A stretch of DNA of 64,000 nt from Cyanomargarita calcarea GSE-NOS-MK-12-04C. Its GTDB lineage: Bacteria > Cyanobacteriota > Cyanobacteriia > Cyanobacteriales > Nostocaceae. Position numbers and translations under genes: made by a program. The stretch's first letter is position 1. The number at the start of each line of letters is the position of its first letter. The stretch spans positions 53,197-117,196 of the forward strand of contig JAHHGZ010000026.1 of assembly GCA_019359595.1 (NCBI GenBank), written 5' to 3'. The notes beneath the pieces are model-generated. The model saw nothing but the letters and a program-made list of their open reading frames with translations. It was not told where the DNA came from and searched no databases. Positions 42,813-52,299 of this stretch are shown here, piece by piece.

Positions 42813-44903
42813 CTACATCAATTGTACAGACCTTTGGTCGCACAGGCGTAAAGCGCGAACCACCAATGAATAAAGCTGCAAAAACTCAACCTCATCGCTA
42901 CCAAGCCCATCCAAATCCAACTCCTTAAGCTTGTAAATATTTTTACTCAAGTTAGCCTCCGATAAAGGCAAAACATCAGGTAAAAATCGTGTCATGCACC
43001 GCCAACTATCTGCAATGACTTTTTGCGATTCTGCACATAATTCAATTTGGTTTAACTTCGCCACATCACTACTTACAAATCCCCTAGCCCAAGCGGAGTG
43101 GTGACGACCTGCTGCTGCTCTGACGACATAACACAAGTACTTAATTTGCTCAGTATCATCTGTAAAATGCTCCCGGAGTAATGGTATCAAAGATTGCTGG
43201 AGAATCTCTCGTGCTAAAAAAGCACTTTCAACTGCATGATTGGGACGCTTATTTTTCTTTTCAAAAGCTTTCAAAGCGACTTTTTGTTCCATATCTTCGG
43301 GATTGTAATCGGTATGCGCTAGTAAATATTTTCGAGGATTCTTGCCTTGAAAATCTCGATGGGCAATTTCCTGCCAGCCTCGCATTACATCTTGCCATTT
43401 AACTTGTAATTTACCTAGATCGTGGGTAAAAATTGCTAAAAAAACTAGAATTTCAAACAAAGCTTCTGTTTGATTTACTTCTGCTTCGGGGAAAATTTTG
43501 GTTTTAATAAATTTACCACCAGCTACTAATAACTCATCTCGAACGCTGCGATAAATAATATTTACACACTCACCATTTTTTAAAATTTTTGTAGTAAAAT
43601 AATCTCGCCAGCAAGTCCACATACAGGCTAGATGAGCAACGTATGTATCCATCTTATAGGAGTACTGACTAGGAATTACTCTATCTTCTTTTTGTGGTGA
43701 TTGAAACTTATTTCCCTGTATATTCACCCCTATCTGTAAACCAATATGCTCATCGTAGGAAAGATAACGGAAATTTACAAAAATTCGATAACAACCTATC
43801 AAAAAATCGCGGGAAGTAATCGGACTAAGCACGGGTTCACTGTAAGTTTCTGACTTATTTTTTGGTGTTTCAATACGCTTGAAAATCCAATCATCACCGA
43901 AAGCTAAACTATCTTTAAAATCTCGCCAAACTTTACACAAAGTCGAAACGGGAATCGAAAAAGGTAATAATTTTTGAATATCGATTGTTTCATCATCAAA
44001 ATCAAATACACTCGATTGTTCCCAAGTAAAAATACTGCGACTATCCACATTACGAATCAAATCCCGTGCGGCAGATTCATCACCTCGAAAAACAGCAGCC
44101 TCAAATTTATTTTCAAACTCCATCTGACTGTTATCCCGACGTTTTAGAGTTAGCAAATCTTCCGGGGAGTGAACTTGATTAATCCATACTTCCTCAATTC
44201 TAAAACCAACATGGTGATTTACGTTTTGCCATTCTGTATGTACTTGTAATACCTGCCAAGTCAATTCGCAAATTTCTTTTTTATAGGGCAAAAAACTTTC
44301 TTTTTTCTTGGCTGTATTCTCGGAATCTAAAGCCTTATCCTTCTGAGGAGTGAGGTTTTCCATTTCATCCTCAAACAAATCAGTTTCAGCGAATTCTCGA
44401 TTTTCTTGATTAACCTCTACAGAACGATAGACAAAAACCTCTCCCATTTCTCCGGGAAATCTAGCACAACGTCCAGCACGTTGTAATAGCGAGTTCATCG
44501 GACAAAGTTGAGAATGCAATACTTCACAAGTAATATTAATTCCCGCTTCAATGACTTGAGTAGAAATTAAAACTTGACAAGTAGCATCATTCGTATTATG
44601 CCAATTTTGAGCAAATATATCTTTCAAATTATTCTCTTTTACTGCACGATGTTCCGGTAGAAATCTCGCATGAAGAAGAGTAATATTTAACTCCCAATCT
44701 TGATTCAATCTTTCCAAATCACGATAAAGTCCCTGCGCTTGAGAGACAGTATTACAAATAATAATGACTCGCTGCCGTTGCTGTGCGTAAATATCATCCC
44801 AGATAACTTGTGCGCTAAGAGATTGCGACATAGCACGAAAAGTTCGACAGCGATTACCTTCAATTACTTTTAGATCGGAGTCGTCAACTCGAATAATTTC
44901 CAT
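42813..44903 (-). CDS. cas3: Cas3 C-terminal part (helicase half 2 and HD nuclease)
   Basis: 696 aa from the first ATG after the internal stop. It carries the second RecA-like lobe: VIIICNTVSQAQGLYRDLER (motif IV region), LISTQVIEAGINI (motif V) and LLQRAGRCARFPGE (motif VI). The HD nuclease is at the C-terminal end: FTHDLGKLQVKW, then NHAVESAFLAREIL and AAAGRHHSAWARG, giving the His/Asp metal ligands. This order (helicase, then HD) is the reverse of most Cas3. Its reading frame is the same as that of the upstream ORF; only one TAA and five codons separate them. Confidence 0.85.
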   Translation of the reverse strand: MEIIRVDDSDLKVIEGNRCRTFRAMSQSLSAQVIWDDIYAQQRQRVIIICNTVSQAQGLYRDLERLNQDWELNITLLHARFLPEHRAVKENNLKDIFAQNWHNTNDATCQVLISTQVIEAGINITCEVLHSQLCPMNSLLQRAGRCARFPGEMGEVFVYRSVEVNQENREFAETDLFEDEMENLTPQKDKALDSENTAKKKESFLPYKKEICELTWQVLQVHTEWQNVNHHVGFRIEEVWINQVHSPEDLLTLKRRDNSQMEFENKFEAAVFRGDESAARDLIRNVDSRSIFTWEQSSVFDFDDETIDIQKLLPFSIPVSTLCKVWRDFKDSLAFGDDWIFKRIETPKNKSETYSEPVLSPITSRDFLIGCYRIFVNFRYLSYDEHIGLQIGVNIQGNKFQSPQKEDRVIPSQYSYKMDTYVAHLACMWTCWRDYFTTKILKNGECVNIIYRSVRDELLVAGGKFIKTKIFPEAEVNQTEALFEILVFLAIFTHDLGKLQVKWQDVMRGWQEIAHRDFQGKNPRKYLLAHTDYNPEDMEQKVALKAFEKKNKRPNHAVESAFLAREILQQSLIPLLREHFTDDTEQIKYLCYVVRAAAGRHHSAWARGFVSSDVAKLNQIELCAESQKVIADSWRCMTRFLPDVLPLSEANLSKNIYKLKELDLDGLGSDEVEFLQLYSLVVRALRLCDQRSVQLM

Positions 44904-44918
44904 CAGGTGATTTGAGAT

Positions 44919-45551
44919 TTACTCTTCAATTATCTTTTTAATTTGGGTCGCAAGTTCATCTGTTAGCGTTGCAGTCATTAACAAAAATGGTGAAATTCTT
45001 TTAACTTGCTGCAATACTTTTAGGACAGTAGTAAAAGACCTATCCGGGTCGAGTAAATGCAATTCATCAAACACCAAATAGGACGCAAAAAATGCCCCAG
45101 CATTCACATTTGCAGAACCGCGACCGACCGAATAAGGTATATTTAAAAAGCTGCTCAACATTTGGTCAATAGTACAGAAAATAATATCACCCTCAAAACG
45201 TGGGTCTTCTGGGTTTTCCCCTGTTTGCAAAGTGACGACTACAGGACAAGGTAATTGATGAACCTGCGACCATCGTTCAATTAAAATTTCTGCCCTTTGA
45301 CGCAAACTGTTGGCAAGAGTACGCAGGGGTACAACGTAGATCAGCTTGTTGGGAAAGTCAAGATTGAGAGTTTTGGCAAAAAGAAAAGGTGCGATCGCGG
45401 TTTCAGTTTTCCCCGAACCAGTAGGTGCGCGAAGGATGGTATCTTGATGGTTGAGGATGTGGGTGATGGTTTGGGTTTGGAAGTTGTGGGGATGGTGAGT
45501 GGTGAGGGTGTGGAAATATTCAGGGATGACGGATTGGAGCTTATCTGTCAT
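44919..45551 (-). CDS. cas3: Cas3 N-terminal part (helicase half 1)
   Basis: 210 aa. The first RecA-like lobe has Walker A APTGSGKTETAIAPFLFAK, a Q-motif region (HPHNFQTQTITHILNHQDTI), LIYVVPLRTLANSLRQRAEI (motif Ia), LVFDELHLLDPD (motif II DELH) and LLMTATLTDELA (motif III SAT-like MTATL). It ends KKIIEE-stop exactly where the next lobe should begin. With the following ORF it forms a single frame of 913 codons interrupted by one TAA at 44919-44921. It is either a recent nonsense mutation or two polypeptides that assemble. Confidence 0.85.
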   Translation of the reverse strand: MTDKLQSVIPEYFHTLTTHHPHNFQTQTITHILNHQDTILRAPTGSGKTETAIAPFLFAKTLNLDFPNKLIYVVPLRTLANSLRQRAEILIERWSQVHQLPCPVVVTLQTGENPEDPRFEGDIIFCTIDQMLSSFLNIPYSVGRGSANVNAGAFFASYLVFDELHLLDPDRSFTTVLKVLQQVKRISPFLLMTATLTDELATQIKKIIEE

Positions 45552-45635
45552 GGGAATGTTAAGTATTAAGAAAATTGATTATATTATGTATGAGAAGAAT
45601 GAGCGTTTATAGATTTATCGACTGCGCTCTCATCC

Positions 45636-45767
45636 GACAGGGACTGTAAGTCCCTGTCTAATGGTTAAAGTCCTCTGAAAGAGGACTGTCAGAGAATTTA
45701 TACTAAAAGAGCGTTAATCCATTTTTAATGGATTTATGATATTAGACAGGGATTTATAATCTCTGTC
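45636..45767. repeat. cluster of three short hairpins
   Basis: GACAGGGACT/AGTCCCTGTC (45636-45658), AGTCCTCT/AGAGGACT (45669-45687) and GACAGGGATT/AATCTCTGTC (45745-45767). They lie in the gap between the type III operon and cas3 and may insulate the two transcripts. The second stem also occurs at 12400. Confidence 0.6.
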
Positions 45768-45812
45768 GGCAATAAAGCGAGTCGAATAATCGCTGGGAAA
45801 AAGTGCAAGATA

Positions 45813-48038
45813 TCAATCATGATATTTTACATACTTTATGCTGCCATCATCTTTCAAAGCAGTAATTTTCACTTTGATAGTTTGCCCTTCTTCCAAAAAA
45901 TTCGCTTTTTTATGCTCTTTTATCGTTTTTTTAACTCCATCCGGTAATTCATAGGTAACTTCAACCCCCTTTATGTTGAGAACTTTTGCATCCAAAATCT
46001 GACCTTCTAGAAATTTTGGGGATATTTTCACTGCATCACGCTTTTTGGGTTTTGGAACATTTCCATTAATATTCCCAAACCTTCGTTTATCCTGTTCTGG
46101 AACACCCATAACTTGAAATGGTGTTGGTAAAACAGGTCTATCTTTATATTCATTCGGTTCAATAGTCATGTAACGAGTATCATCTGCTGATAGTTGGTTA
46201 TCGCACTGCAACATCAATAACAGCATTTGGATGCGAGGTATTTCGTCTAACTTGATAGCATTCTCCCCTTCTGGATGGTCATCTGGATGAATATTGTCAG
46301 TAATATATTTTTCAAAAGCCTCAATACAAGCTTCAGATTTCGATATAGTATCGCTCTGGTTCTCTTCTCCCGTCAACCACTTACTTTCATTAAATAATTG
46401 GGAATAACGGTTATCACGAGTATTTAATAAGAGTTCATGTTCAATTTTAACAGCACCCATCCCCAAAGGCTTACCCATACCCAATGATAGACAATATTTA
46501 GGGTTTGCTGCTATCTTCAATATCCACAGTATTGCACCTAATTCAATATCGCTGAGATTTTCCAAATGGATCTTAAATGTAAATGAAACACCTGCTTTAA
46601 TAGGTTTGATTTTAGTTATTTGAGTTCCTGTAGCATTATCACCATCTGGGTGTTCAATATCTGGATTACTCCCCTTATGCCAATATAATTTGTGGCCTCT
46701 TATTATTGTTTTATCAATCGGTTGGCTAGCGTAGTGCTTTAGCTGAGATTTATCAGCTTTCGTCTCAGCTGGTTGAACTAGATAATGTTGAAAGCAAGTT
46801 GGTTTTGGTTCACTAAGAATTTTAGGAATTATCGTATCATTTGAATTGCCTGTATACCAAATATCATTTTCAGCAGATATATAATTTGCGTCAGAAATAA
46901 ATACTCGGCTTCCACGTTGTCGCAAATCTGTAGGAATATTTTCATCTTTAATCCAACCAAAAATTGCATCAGCTAAATCGATAACTAAAGCATTTTTTAA
47001 ATCTTCTGGTATAAAATCTACAACAGTAGTAGCTTGTCCATTACCTTGAGGAGAATAAGGAATACGAAAATTAGGACTTTGCCCAAAAAATCCAACCGTA
47101 TTGCTACCCTCCGGAAGATAGTAAAATACAGGTCGTTTTTCCTGCAATATTCCCCAATCTTTATCGAATGGAGTTTGCTGTTGAAAATCAGTAAGACTAT
47201 TACGGTAATGTTCGAGTGCTATATTATCGATTCTCAATTTTGCAGATTCAGGATTAGCTTCAAAGACTAAACACTCAAAAATAAGACAGTGGTTTCGACG
47301 GGGTGAAGCTTGCCTTTGATTCTCTTGCTTCATATTTCCACTTGTAACCAGCATTCCTTTTTTCTGATGAGTACCTGGTAAATCAATATTTACTTTTGTG
47401 TAACTAACATCGATATACTGAGGGCAGTAATTAGCATCATCAAATTTTTTCAATTCTGCCAAATTCAAATCAGTTTCTCTGACCCAAGCAAAAGTACTGC
47501 CGTTATGACTTATCGCAGGTTGAATATACCATCCTTGACTATCTTTTTTTAGATAACCAGCTTGAATTATTCTTGGCTCAACATATTTTTTGTATGCTTG
47601 TCCTAAAGAATCTTTACTTGGATTTGCTGCTACTGCACGAAAAAATAATCTTTGTTTATCAGATACACGATCTATTTTACTGAAAGTGATAATTTCAACT
47701 AAAGTTCGTAGCATTCCACGTAAGCTACTACCAGGAATAACTGGTTTTAAATTCTTGATTTCTGGCTGTGTATAGAAAAAATCAAGTAAATCTTTTGATT
47801 CTGCACCACATTCAAATTCTTCTTTAGTGAAGCCACAACGAATATATAAAGGTGATTCAGTTGTAAGCGTACATTCAATTTTACCTGTATATCTATTTCC
47901 AGATTGAGGATAGTAAGTATTCTGCTGAGGTAAAGAATCAGGCTCAAGCTTAATTATATCATTTGGCAATTCTACGAAATTATAAGGTGCTTTTGCTTTT
48001 TTATTATCAGGTACATTATTTAAATGTCTAGGCAACAT
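45813..48038 (-). CDS. large RAMP protein, TIGR03986-like
   Basis: A 741-aa protein. Typical RAMP features are IECTLTTESPLYIRCGF, PVIPGSSLRGMLRTLVEIIT (the P-G-S-S-L-R-G motif) and, near the end of the RAMP part, LSLGMGKPLGMGAVKIEHEL (the G-rich loop). The last 65 residues (GQILDAKVLNIKGVEVTYEL onward) look like a separate small beta-barrel, possibly S1/OB-type RNA binding. It is the last gene of the type III-D operon and overlaps csx19 by 11 bases. It probably forms part of the effector backbone with extra RNA contact. Confidence 0.78.
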   Translation of the reverse strand: MLPRHLNNVPDNKKAKAPYNFVELPNDIIKLEPDSLPQQNTYYPQSGNRYTGKIECTLTTESPLYIRCGFTKEEFECGAESKDLLDFFYTQPEIKNLKPVIPGSSLRGMLRTLVEIITFSKIDRVSDKQRLFFRAVAANPSKDSLGQAYKKYVEPRIIQAGYLKKDSQGWYIQPAISHNGSTFAWVRETDLNLAELKKFDDANYCPQYIDVSYTKVNIDLPGTHQKKGMLVTSGNMKQENQRQASPRRNHCLIFECLVFEANPESAKLRIDNIALEHYRNSLTDFQQQTPFDKDWGILQEKRPVFYYLPEGSNTVGFFGQSPNFRIPYSPQGNGQATTVVDFIPEDLKNALVIDLADAIFGWIKDENIPTDLRQRGSRVFISDANYISAENDIWYTGNSNDTIIPKILSEPKPTCFQHYLVQPAETKADKSQLKHYASQPIDKTIIRGHKLYWHKGSNPDIEHPDGDNATGTQITKIKPIKAGVSFTFKIHLENLSDIELGAILWILKIAANPKYCLSLGMGKPLGMGAVKIEHELLLNTRDNRYSQLFNESKWLTGEENQSDTISKSEACIEAFEKYITDNIHPDDHPEGENAIKLDEIPRIQMLLLMLQCDNQLSADDTRYMTIEPNEYKDRPVLPTPFQVMGVPEQDKRRFGNINGNVPKPKKRDAVKISPKFLEGQILDAKVLNIKGVEVTYELPDGVKKTIKEHKKANFLEEGQTIKVKITALKDDGSIKYVKYHD

Positions 48039-48597
48039 TCCCTAACTCCTTCTTTATACTAAGATTAACTAATCGACTTAAATAAATACGAGCTAAACCA
48101 GTATCGTCATAATGAATATAATGACGAACGCTCAAACGTAACGGACGATATAATTTTTGATTTCCATCAAATTTGATATCAACTAAAGGTACAGCATGAT
48201 GTAAACCTTGCGAACCATCCGATACTAAAGTAAAGCCACCGCTAATTTTTTCTGCTTGCGTACCCCAAAGAATTTGATTTTCGGGAATAAATTCTGTATC
48301 TTTTTCATCTTCAATAATACGTGCTTGAAACCCCTCATCAGTTTGCCACACCATTACTTCTGCATTTGCACCAAAAGCACGGCATTGCTGTAGTGTGGAA
48401 GGATGTAATTTAGGTAAATAATCAAACGCACTATCTGCCGTTACTAACTGATTGTTTCTAAATTCTCCCCAAATTACTCCATCTTCAGCATGTGCTAATA
48501 AAAATCGTAATTTATATTTATTAGCTTGTTCTTGCAACCATATTTTCAGATGAAATTTATCTGGAATATCCAAAGGTTCGCATTTTGGCTTATTCAA
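48028..48597 (-). CDS. csx19: Csx19 (TIGR03984-type) type III-D subunit
   Basis: A 189-aa protein. It starts MNKPKCEPLDIPDKFHLKIW, has RFLLAHAEDGVIWGEFRNNQ in the middle and ends with the family hallmark FTLVSDGSQGLHHAVPLVDI followed by LSVRHYIHYDDTGLARIYLS. Csx19 is a small subunit specific to type III-D and is a structural part of that effector. It overlaps the RAMP gene upstream by 4 bases and the one downstream by 11. It is a good marker of the subtype. Confidence 0.85.
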   Translation of the reverse strand: MNKPKCEPLDIPDKFHLKIWLQEQANKYKLRFLLAHAEDGVIWGEFRNNQLVTADSAFDYLPKLHPSTLQQCRAFGANAEVMVWQTDEGFQARIIEDEKDTEFIPENQILWGTQAEKISGGFTLVSDGSQGLHHAVPLVDIKFDGNQKLYRPLRLSVRHYIHYDDTGLARIYLSRLVNLSIKKELGNVA

Positions 48598-50006
48598 ATA
48601 GTTACCTCCTTATGTAAATCAGCAACAAATTTTTCTAAATCTTCAGGGTTATCCGCAATCAAAAGTTCATCTACTGACTTTTGGACAATTGTCCAGGTTT
48701 CCTTCCCAAACTTAATAGTTGCTTCTTTTCCCTGCAATCTTCCTCTTCCAACACTGCTAGTTCCACCAACAGGTAAATCACCAGTCCACAAATCTTTGAG
48801 CAATAAAAGTAGTAACCCAATTTCAAAAGGCTTTGGTTGACGCAATTCAAGTTTAATTACTAAACTTGTTTCATCATTACCAAAAATAGGTTGCTCGTTG
48901 AATAATGCTCCATGCAAAGCACCACCTGTAAATCTATCAATAGCAATCCGATTTTGAACTAAATCAGTTGTATTGTTAATTTCAACTTCATCAACAGTTA
49001 AACGACTCGCTTTTGGTTTCTTCGTTGTATCGTTACTAAAATCAACACCAAATATTTCATCAATAATATTTGTGTTTTTCTTGAGAGTGTTAACTATTCT
49101 TTCTGCACGGTGACGCAACACACCCGCTAAACTTGTACCTGATAATATTGATTTCAACTCACCGTTACGTCGAGATTTCAGGTGTACAACATCAGGTGCT
49201 TTGTCTGTAGAAGCTTGTCCGGAACGAATTAGCAGGGGACTTGCAAGGGAAAATGTAGCTTGGATGGTAATGCGATCGCGTTTATCTTCTCCATCCACAG
49301 ATACACCTAAAGCATCAGCAATTGAGTCATATATAGAATATTCGGGCAATAAACCTGTTGTCCAATGAGGGAAGGTTAACCATTTGATGCGTTGTTCGTT
49401 TTCTCGTAAATCAAATTGCCATACTTGCCATTTTTCTACATGACAGCGACCAAACCCCCGTCGCTTTTTCATTCCAATGGAAATTTCACCTTTTTCTAAT
49501 CCTTGAAGAACAATTACTAATTCTCTGATTAATTGGTCTTTATTATTTTCTATCAATAATTCACAGCAAATGTCAAATGTTGTCCCAGCTTCTAGTAACT
49601 CCAAATCATATTTTGCTCCATCTTCAGCAGTTCTGGTAATACTGTTGATTTTGACTCCATCTCGCAATTCAACTTTCATTTGTTCGCAACTGAGAGCATC
49701 GTTAACAATTAATGGACTTTGCTCACCTTCTTCCTCAGTCCGCTGTCCCCCAAATAACAACGATGATTCTATCGAAGAATATCCACTTTGATAATCTCGT
49801 AAATAATTCCGTAACGCACCAGCAATTGATGAACCCATTAGTAAAGCTTTTTCTTCAATGCTGTCTCGCAAAATAATTAAATCAGCATCTCCATCAGTAT
49901 CACCACTTCCTAAACAAGTAGGAGTATCTAAAATCAAACGCCCTCTAACTATAATTCGTTCGCGAATACAGCGTTGATTGCGGGTTCTTATGCGCTCGCA
50001 TTTCAT
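48594..50006 (-). CDS. double RAMP (Cas7-Cas7 fusion, Csm3-like)
   Basis: A 470-aa protein with two Cas7-like RAMP units. Unit 1 (about 1-190): IIVRGRLILDTPTCLGSGDT, MGSSIAGALRNYLRDYQSGY and SIGMKKRRGFGRCHVEKWQV. Unit 2 (about 235-430): IQATFSLASPLLIRSGQAST, LSGTSLAGVLRHRAERIVNT and VGGTSSVGRGRLQGKEATIK. Each unit has a G-x-S-L/I-A-G entry loop and a G-rich end loop. Asp residues in the first unit (DGDADLIILRDS) may be target-RNA cutting sites, as in Csm3. It overlaps csx10 and csx19 by 4 bases each. Confidence 0.82.
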   Translation of the reverse strand: MKCERIRTRNQRCIRERIIVRGRLILDTPTCLGSGDTDGDADLIILRDSIEEKALLMGSSIAGALRNYLRDYQSGYSSIESSLLFGGQRTEEEGEQSPLIVNDALSCEQMKVELRDGVKINSITRTAEDGAKYDLELLEAGTTFDICCELLIENNKDQLIRELVIVLQGLEKGEISIGMKKRRGFGRCHVEKWQVWQFDLRENEQRIKWLTFPHWTTGLLPEYSIYDSIADALGVSVDGEDKRDRITIQATFSLASPLLIRSGQASTDKAPDVVHLKSRRNGELKSILSGTSLAGVLRHRAERIVNTLKKNTNIIDEIFGVDFSNDTTKKPKASRLTVDEVEINNTTDLVQNRIAIDRFTGGALHGALFNEQPIFGNDETSLVIKLELRQPKPFEIGLLLLLLKDLWTGDLPVGGTSSVGRGRLQGKEATIKFGKETWTIVQKSVDELLIADNPEDLEKFVADLHKEVTI

Positions 50007-51631
50007 TTTTTGTCCTCTTTAATTGCTTTTTTTGCAAGTGCCATAATTAGCCGTAAAGTAGATTTTTCTGCTAATTTATTTTGAATTGCAAACTCATCAT
50101 TAATACTTCGCTCCACATTAGCAACTGTAACTGTCAAGTCTTGCTTGTTACTCACCCAAGACCATGAATTTGAGTTACGCAACCATTCAGAAAGTTTTCG
50201 ATTTAAAGATATATCGCCTATCTTAGCTTTTTCAAATTGACTGTTTGCATTACCAGTGAGATTATTCAAAAGCGATAAAACTAATTCACAATCACCTGTT
50301 GGTAGAGCTTGTCTTACAACCAATTGTAAGCGAGAAAGTTGGCTATTACTAATATCACCTTTTATAGCTGTGCGCCCAAGATATCTTTGTAATGTTTGTT
50401 CAACTTTTTGATGTAACAATCTATCAGCCATTTGTTTAGCTAAAGTTTGTGAAGTATCTATTTTTAATTCTGGTTTATCGCTAGAGATTTTCTTAGGCAG
50501 TCTAACCTCAAAATCAGCATTTTTTAACCAGTTCACAGCTACTCTACCAAAACCCTCGGTTCGTCTCTCTCCAATCCCTTTGGCTTCTATTTCTTTAATT
50601 TGCTCTGATGTTATGGAAACACTATCAAAAACAAAGATACTACCTGCTGCTAGTGCTGGAACTTGAGGTAGAGGTAATCCCCATTTACGATTAAATCCTC
50701 CAACTAATGTACTGCTGGCATAGCTAATTTGTGGGTTGAGTTTTGCATCTAGAATTTTTTCGATTTCTTTTGTCAGGGGTGCAGGTACTTTATCTTTTGA
50801 CGATGGAGGAATGATGGCATATTGTCCGCACTTATCGCGTAAAATCAAGTCACTAAGAAGTGTAATTGTCAAAATATCTCTATGAGTTCTATCATCAACA
50901 GAAATATTTACTTCATCCCAACTTTCACAAGAGTTAATATTACTAATTTTAGTATGTCCATAGCCAGCAGTTTGTGAACCACCAAGCCAAATATCCTGTG
51001 ATTTATCGAGTAAATCTATTAGTAATTGAGCATCATCACTACTAGATAAAATTACAGCTTGAAAAGTTTGTCCGCTATCAATAGCTTCATAACGAAAAAT
51101 TTCTCCTTCTCCTTTGAACTGATTAGTTGTAGAATCGCGTTTGATTTGAGTGGAGCGTCCCTGCTTGCGATCGCGTCGGTTATGGATATTAATCCGTCGC
51201 TTTTCTTTATAAAAGTTTACATAACGTAGTCCCTTTGTCCAAAAACCTTCTCCAATAAATTTAGGACTTTCCAGTTCATGTTCTCTATGAATACCAAAAT
51301 CGTAAACTGGCATAGGTGATTCATCGCTGAGTTCTGCATCCTTTTCTTTAAACCAAGAACGTAGAACAGGTAGTGTTCGCTTACCTTCATTACTTTGCAA
51401 ATAACCATTTAAATATAGTGTATTATTCGCATCAAAAAACAAGCGTTTCACTTCATCATTCTCTAAATCTAACTCTGACAAGTTATTATGCCTTATATAT
51501 CTGCCAATAACCGCACCACGAATCATACTACCTGGAATATAAGAATAAGAAACATCACTATTTGGGTCTCCTTGAAATGAAGTTGCAAGTAGCGGTTGTT
51601 GAGTCTGTAATGAAAAAGTAATTATCTTCAT
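50003..51631 (-). CDS. csx10: Csx10, Cas5-like subunit of type III-D
   Basis: A 542-aa protein. It starts with the RAMP strand IITFSLQTQQPLLATSFQGD, then YSYIPGSMIRGAVIGRYIRH, GEGFWTKGLRYVNFYKEKRR and IWLGGSQTAGYGHTKISNIN; a second G-rich loop IGERRTEGFGRVAVNWLKNA lies near 355. The S-Y-I-P-G-S motif and length are those of Csx10, which plays the Cas5 part by binding the crRNA 5' handle in type III-D. The C-terminal 160 residues are helical. Next to it is the small RAMP gene, 11 bases away. Confidence 0.88.
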   Translation of the reverse strand: MKIITFSLQTQQPLLATSFQGDPNSDVSYSYIPGSMIRGAVIGRYIRHNNLSELDLENDEVKRLFFDANNTLYLNGYLQSNEGKRTLPVLRSWFKEKDAELSDESPMPVYDFGIHREHELESPKFIGEGFWTKGLRYVNFYKEKRRINIHNRRDRKQGRSTQIKRDSTTNQFKGEGEIFRYEAIDSGQTFQAVILSSSDDAQLLIDLLDKSQDIWLGGSQTAGYGHTKISNINSCESWDEVNISVDDRTHRDILTITLLSDLILRDKCGQYAIIPPSSKDKVPAPLTKEIEKILDAKLNPQISYASSTLVGGFNRKWGLPLPQVPALAAGSIFVFDSVSITSEQIKEIEAKGIGERRTEGFGRVAVNWLKNADFEVRLPKKISSDKPELKIDTSQTLAKQMADRLLHQKVEQTLQRYLGRTAIKGDISNSQLSRLQLVVRQALPTGDCELVLSLLNNLTGNANSQFEKAKIGDISLNRKLSEWLRNSNSWSWVSNKQDLTVTVANVERSINDEFAIQNKLAEKSTLRLIMALAKKAIKEDKK

Positions 51632-51642
51632 TTAAGTTTCTC

Positions 51643-52299
51643 CTAGGCTTTACCAAAAAAAAATATATAGCGGTGTGTAATGTCTTCTCCCTCAGCGTTA
51701 TGAAGCGTACATTTAGTATGACCTTTACCTCGATTTCGTCCACTTCCAATTCGTCGTAAAGCTAACGTACTTACAGATAAAAGTGAGAGAATTTTCTCAT
51801 TTGGTTGAGTTTCAAAAAGTAAATCCGCTTTGAACTCAAGGTTACGAAAAATTACTCGAAAAGAACGCAAACTTTTTTCTTCAGCTACACCAGTTTGAGC
51901 ATTAATAGCAGTTTGACGACGGATAGTAGTCAACGAATCAAGAATATCTTTGTCGGTTAACTCTTCATTTTTGATTTGCCAAGCAACAACCTCTTGTAAA
52001 TCTTCTGGTAAGCAAGCATCACCAATGTGCATTGTTCCCATTGTTGTTAAAGTGCTGCCAGATATGCCAAATAAATTGCAAGCTATATTTTCCCAGTCAG
52101 AGCGAATATTTTCTTCTGGTAAAACTGCAATTAAATTATCGCATTCTTCACTTAATAAACCCTTTAAAGTCCTTCCACGCAAGTAAGGAAATCCAGAGGA
52201 ATCATGCTCTACTTCTTGGTCAATTAAACCAGCGACACCATCACCTCTACCAAAGGTTGTATCACTTAAAAGTTTTATTTTTAGTTGATATTTAGTCAC
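51643..52299 (-). CDS. Csm3-like RAMP (Cas7) subunit
   Basis: A 218-aa single RAMP protein: YQLKIKLLSDTTFGRGDGVA, then IDQEVEHDSSGFPYLRGRTL, KGLLSEECDNLIAVL and the C-terminal RIGSGRNRGKGHTKCTL loop. The Asp in GLIDQEVEHD is in the position of the catalytic Asp of Csm3-type Cas7, which cuts target RNA every six bases. It starts directly after cas10 stops, with no spacer, so the two are coupled. Only one copy per complex is not implied; Cas7 forms a filament. Confidence 0.82.
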   Translation of the reverse strand: MTKYQLKIKLLSDTTFGRGDGVAGLIDQEVEHDSSGFPYLRGRTLKGLLSEECDNLIAVLPEENIRSDWENIACNLFGISGSTLTTMGTMHIGDACLPEDLQEVVAWQIKNEELTDKDILDSLTTIRRQTAINAQTGVAEEKSLRSFRVIFRNLEFKADLLFETQPNEKILSLLSVSTLALRRIGSGRNRGKGHTKCTLHNAEGEDITHRYIFFFGKA

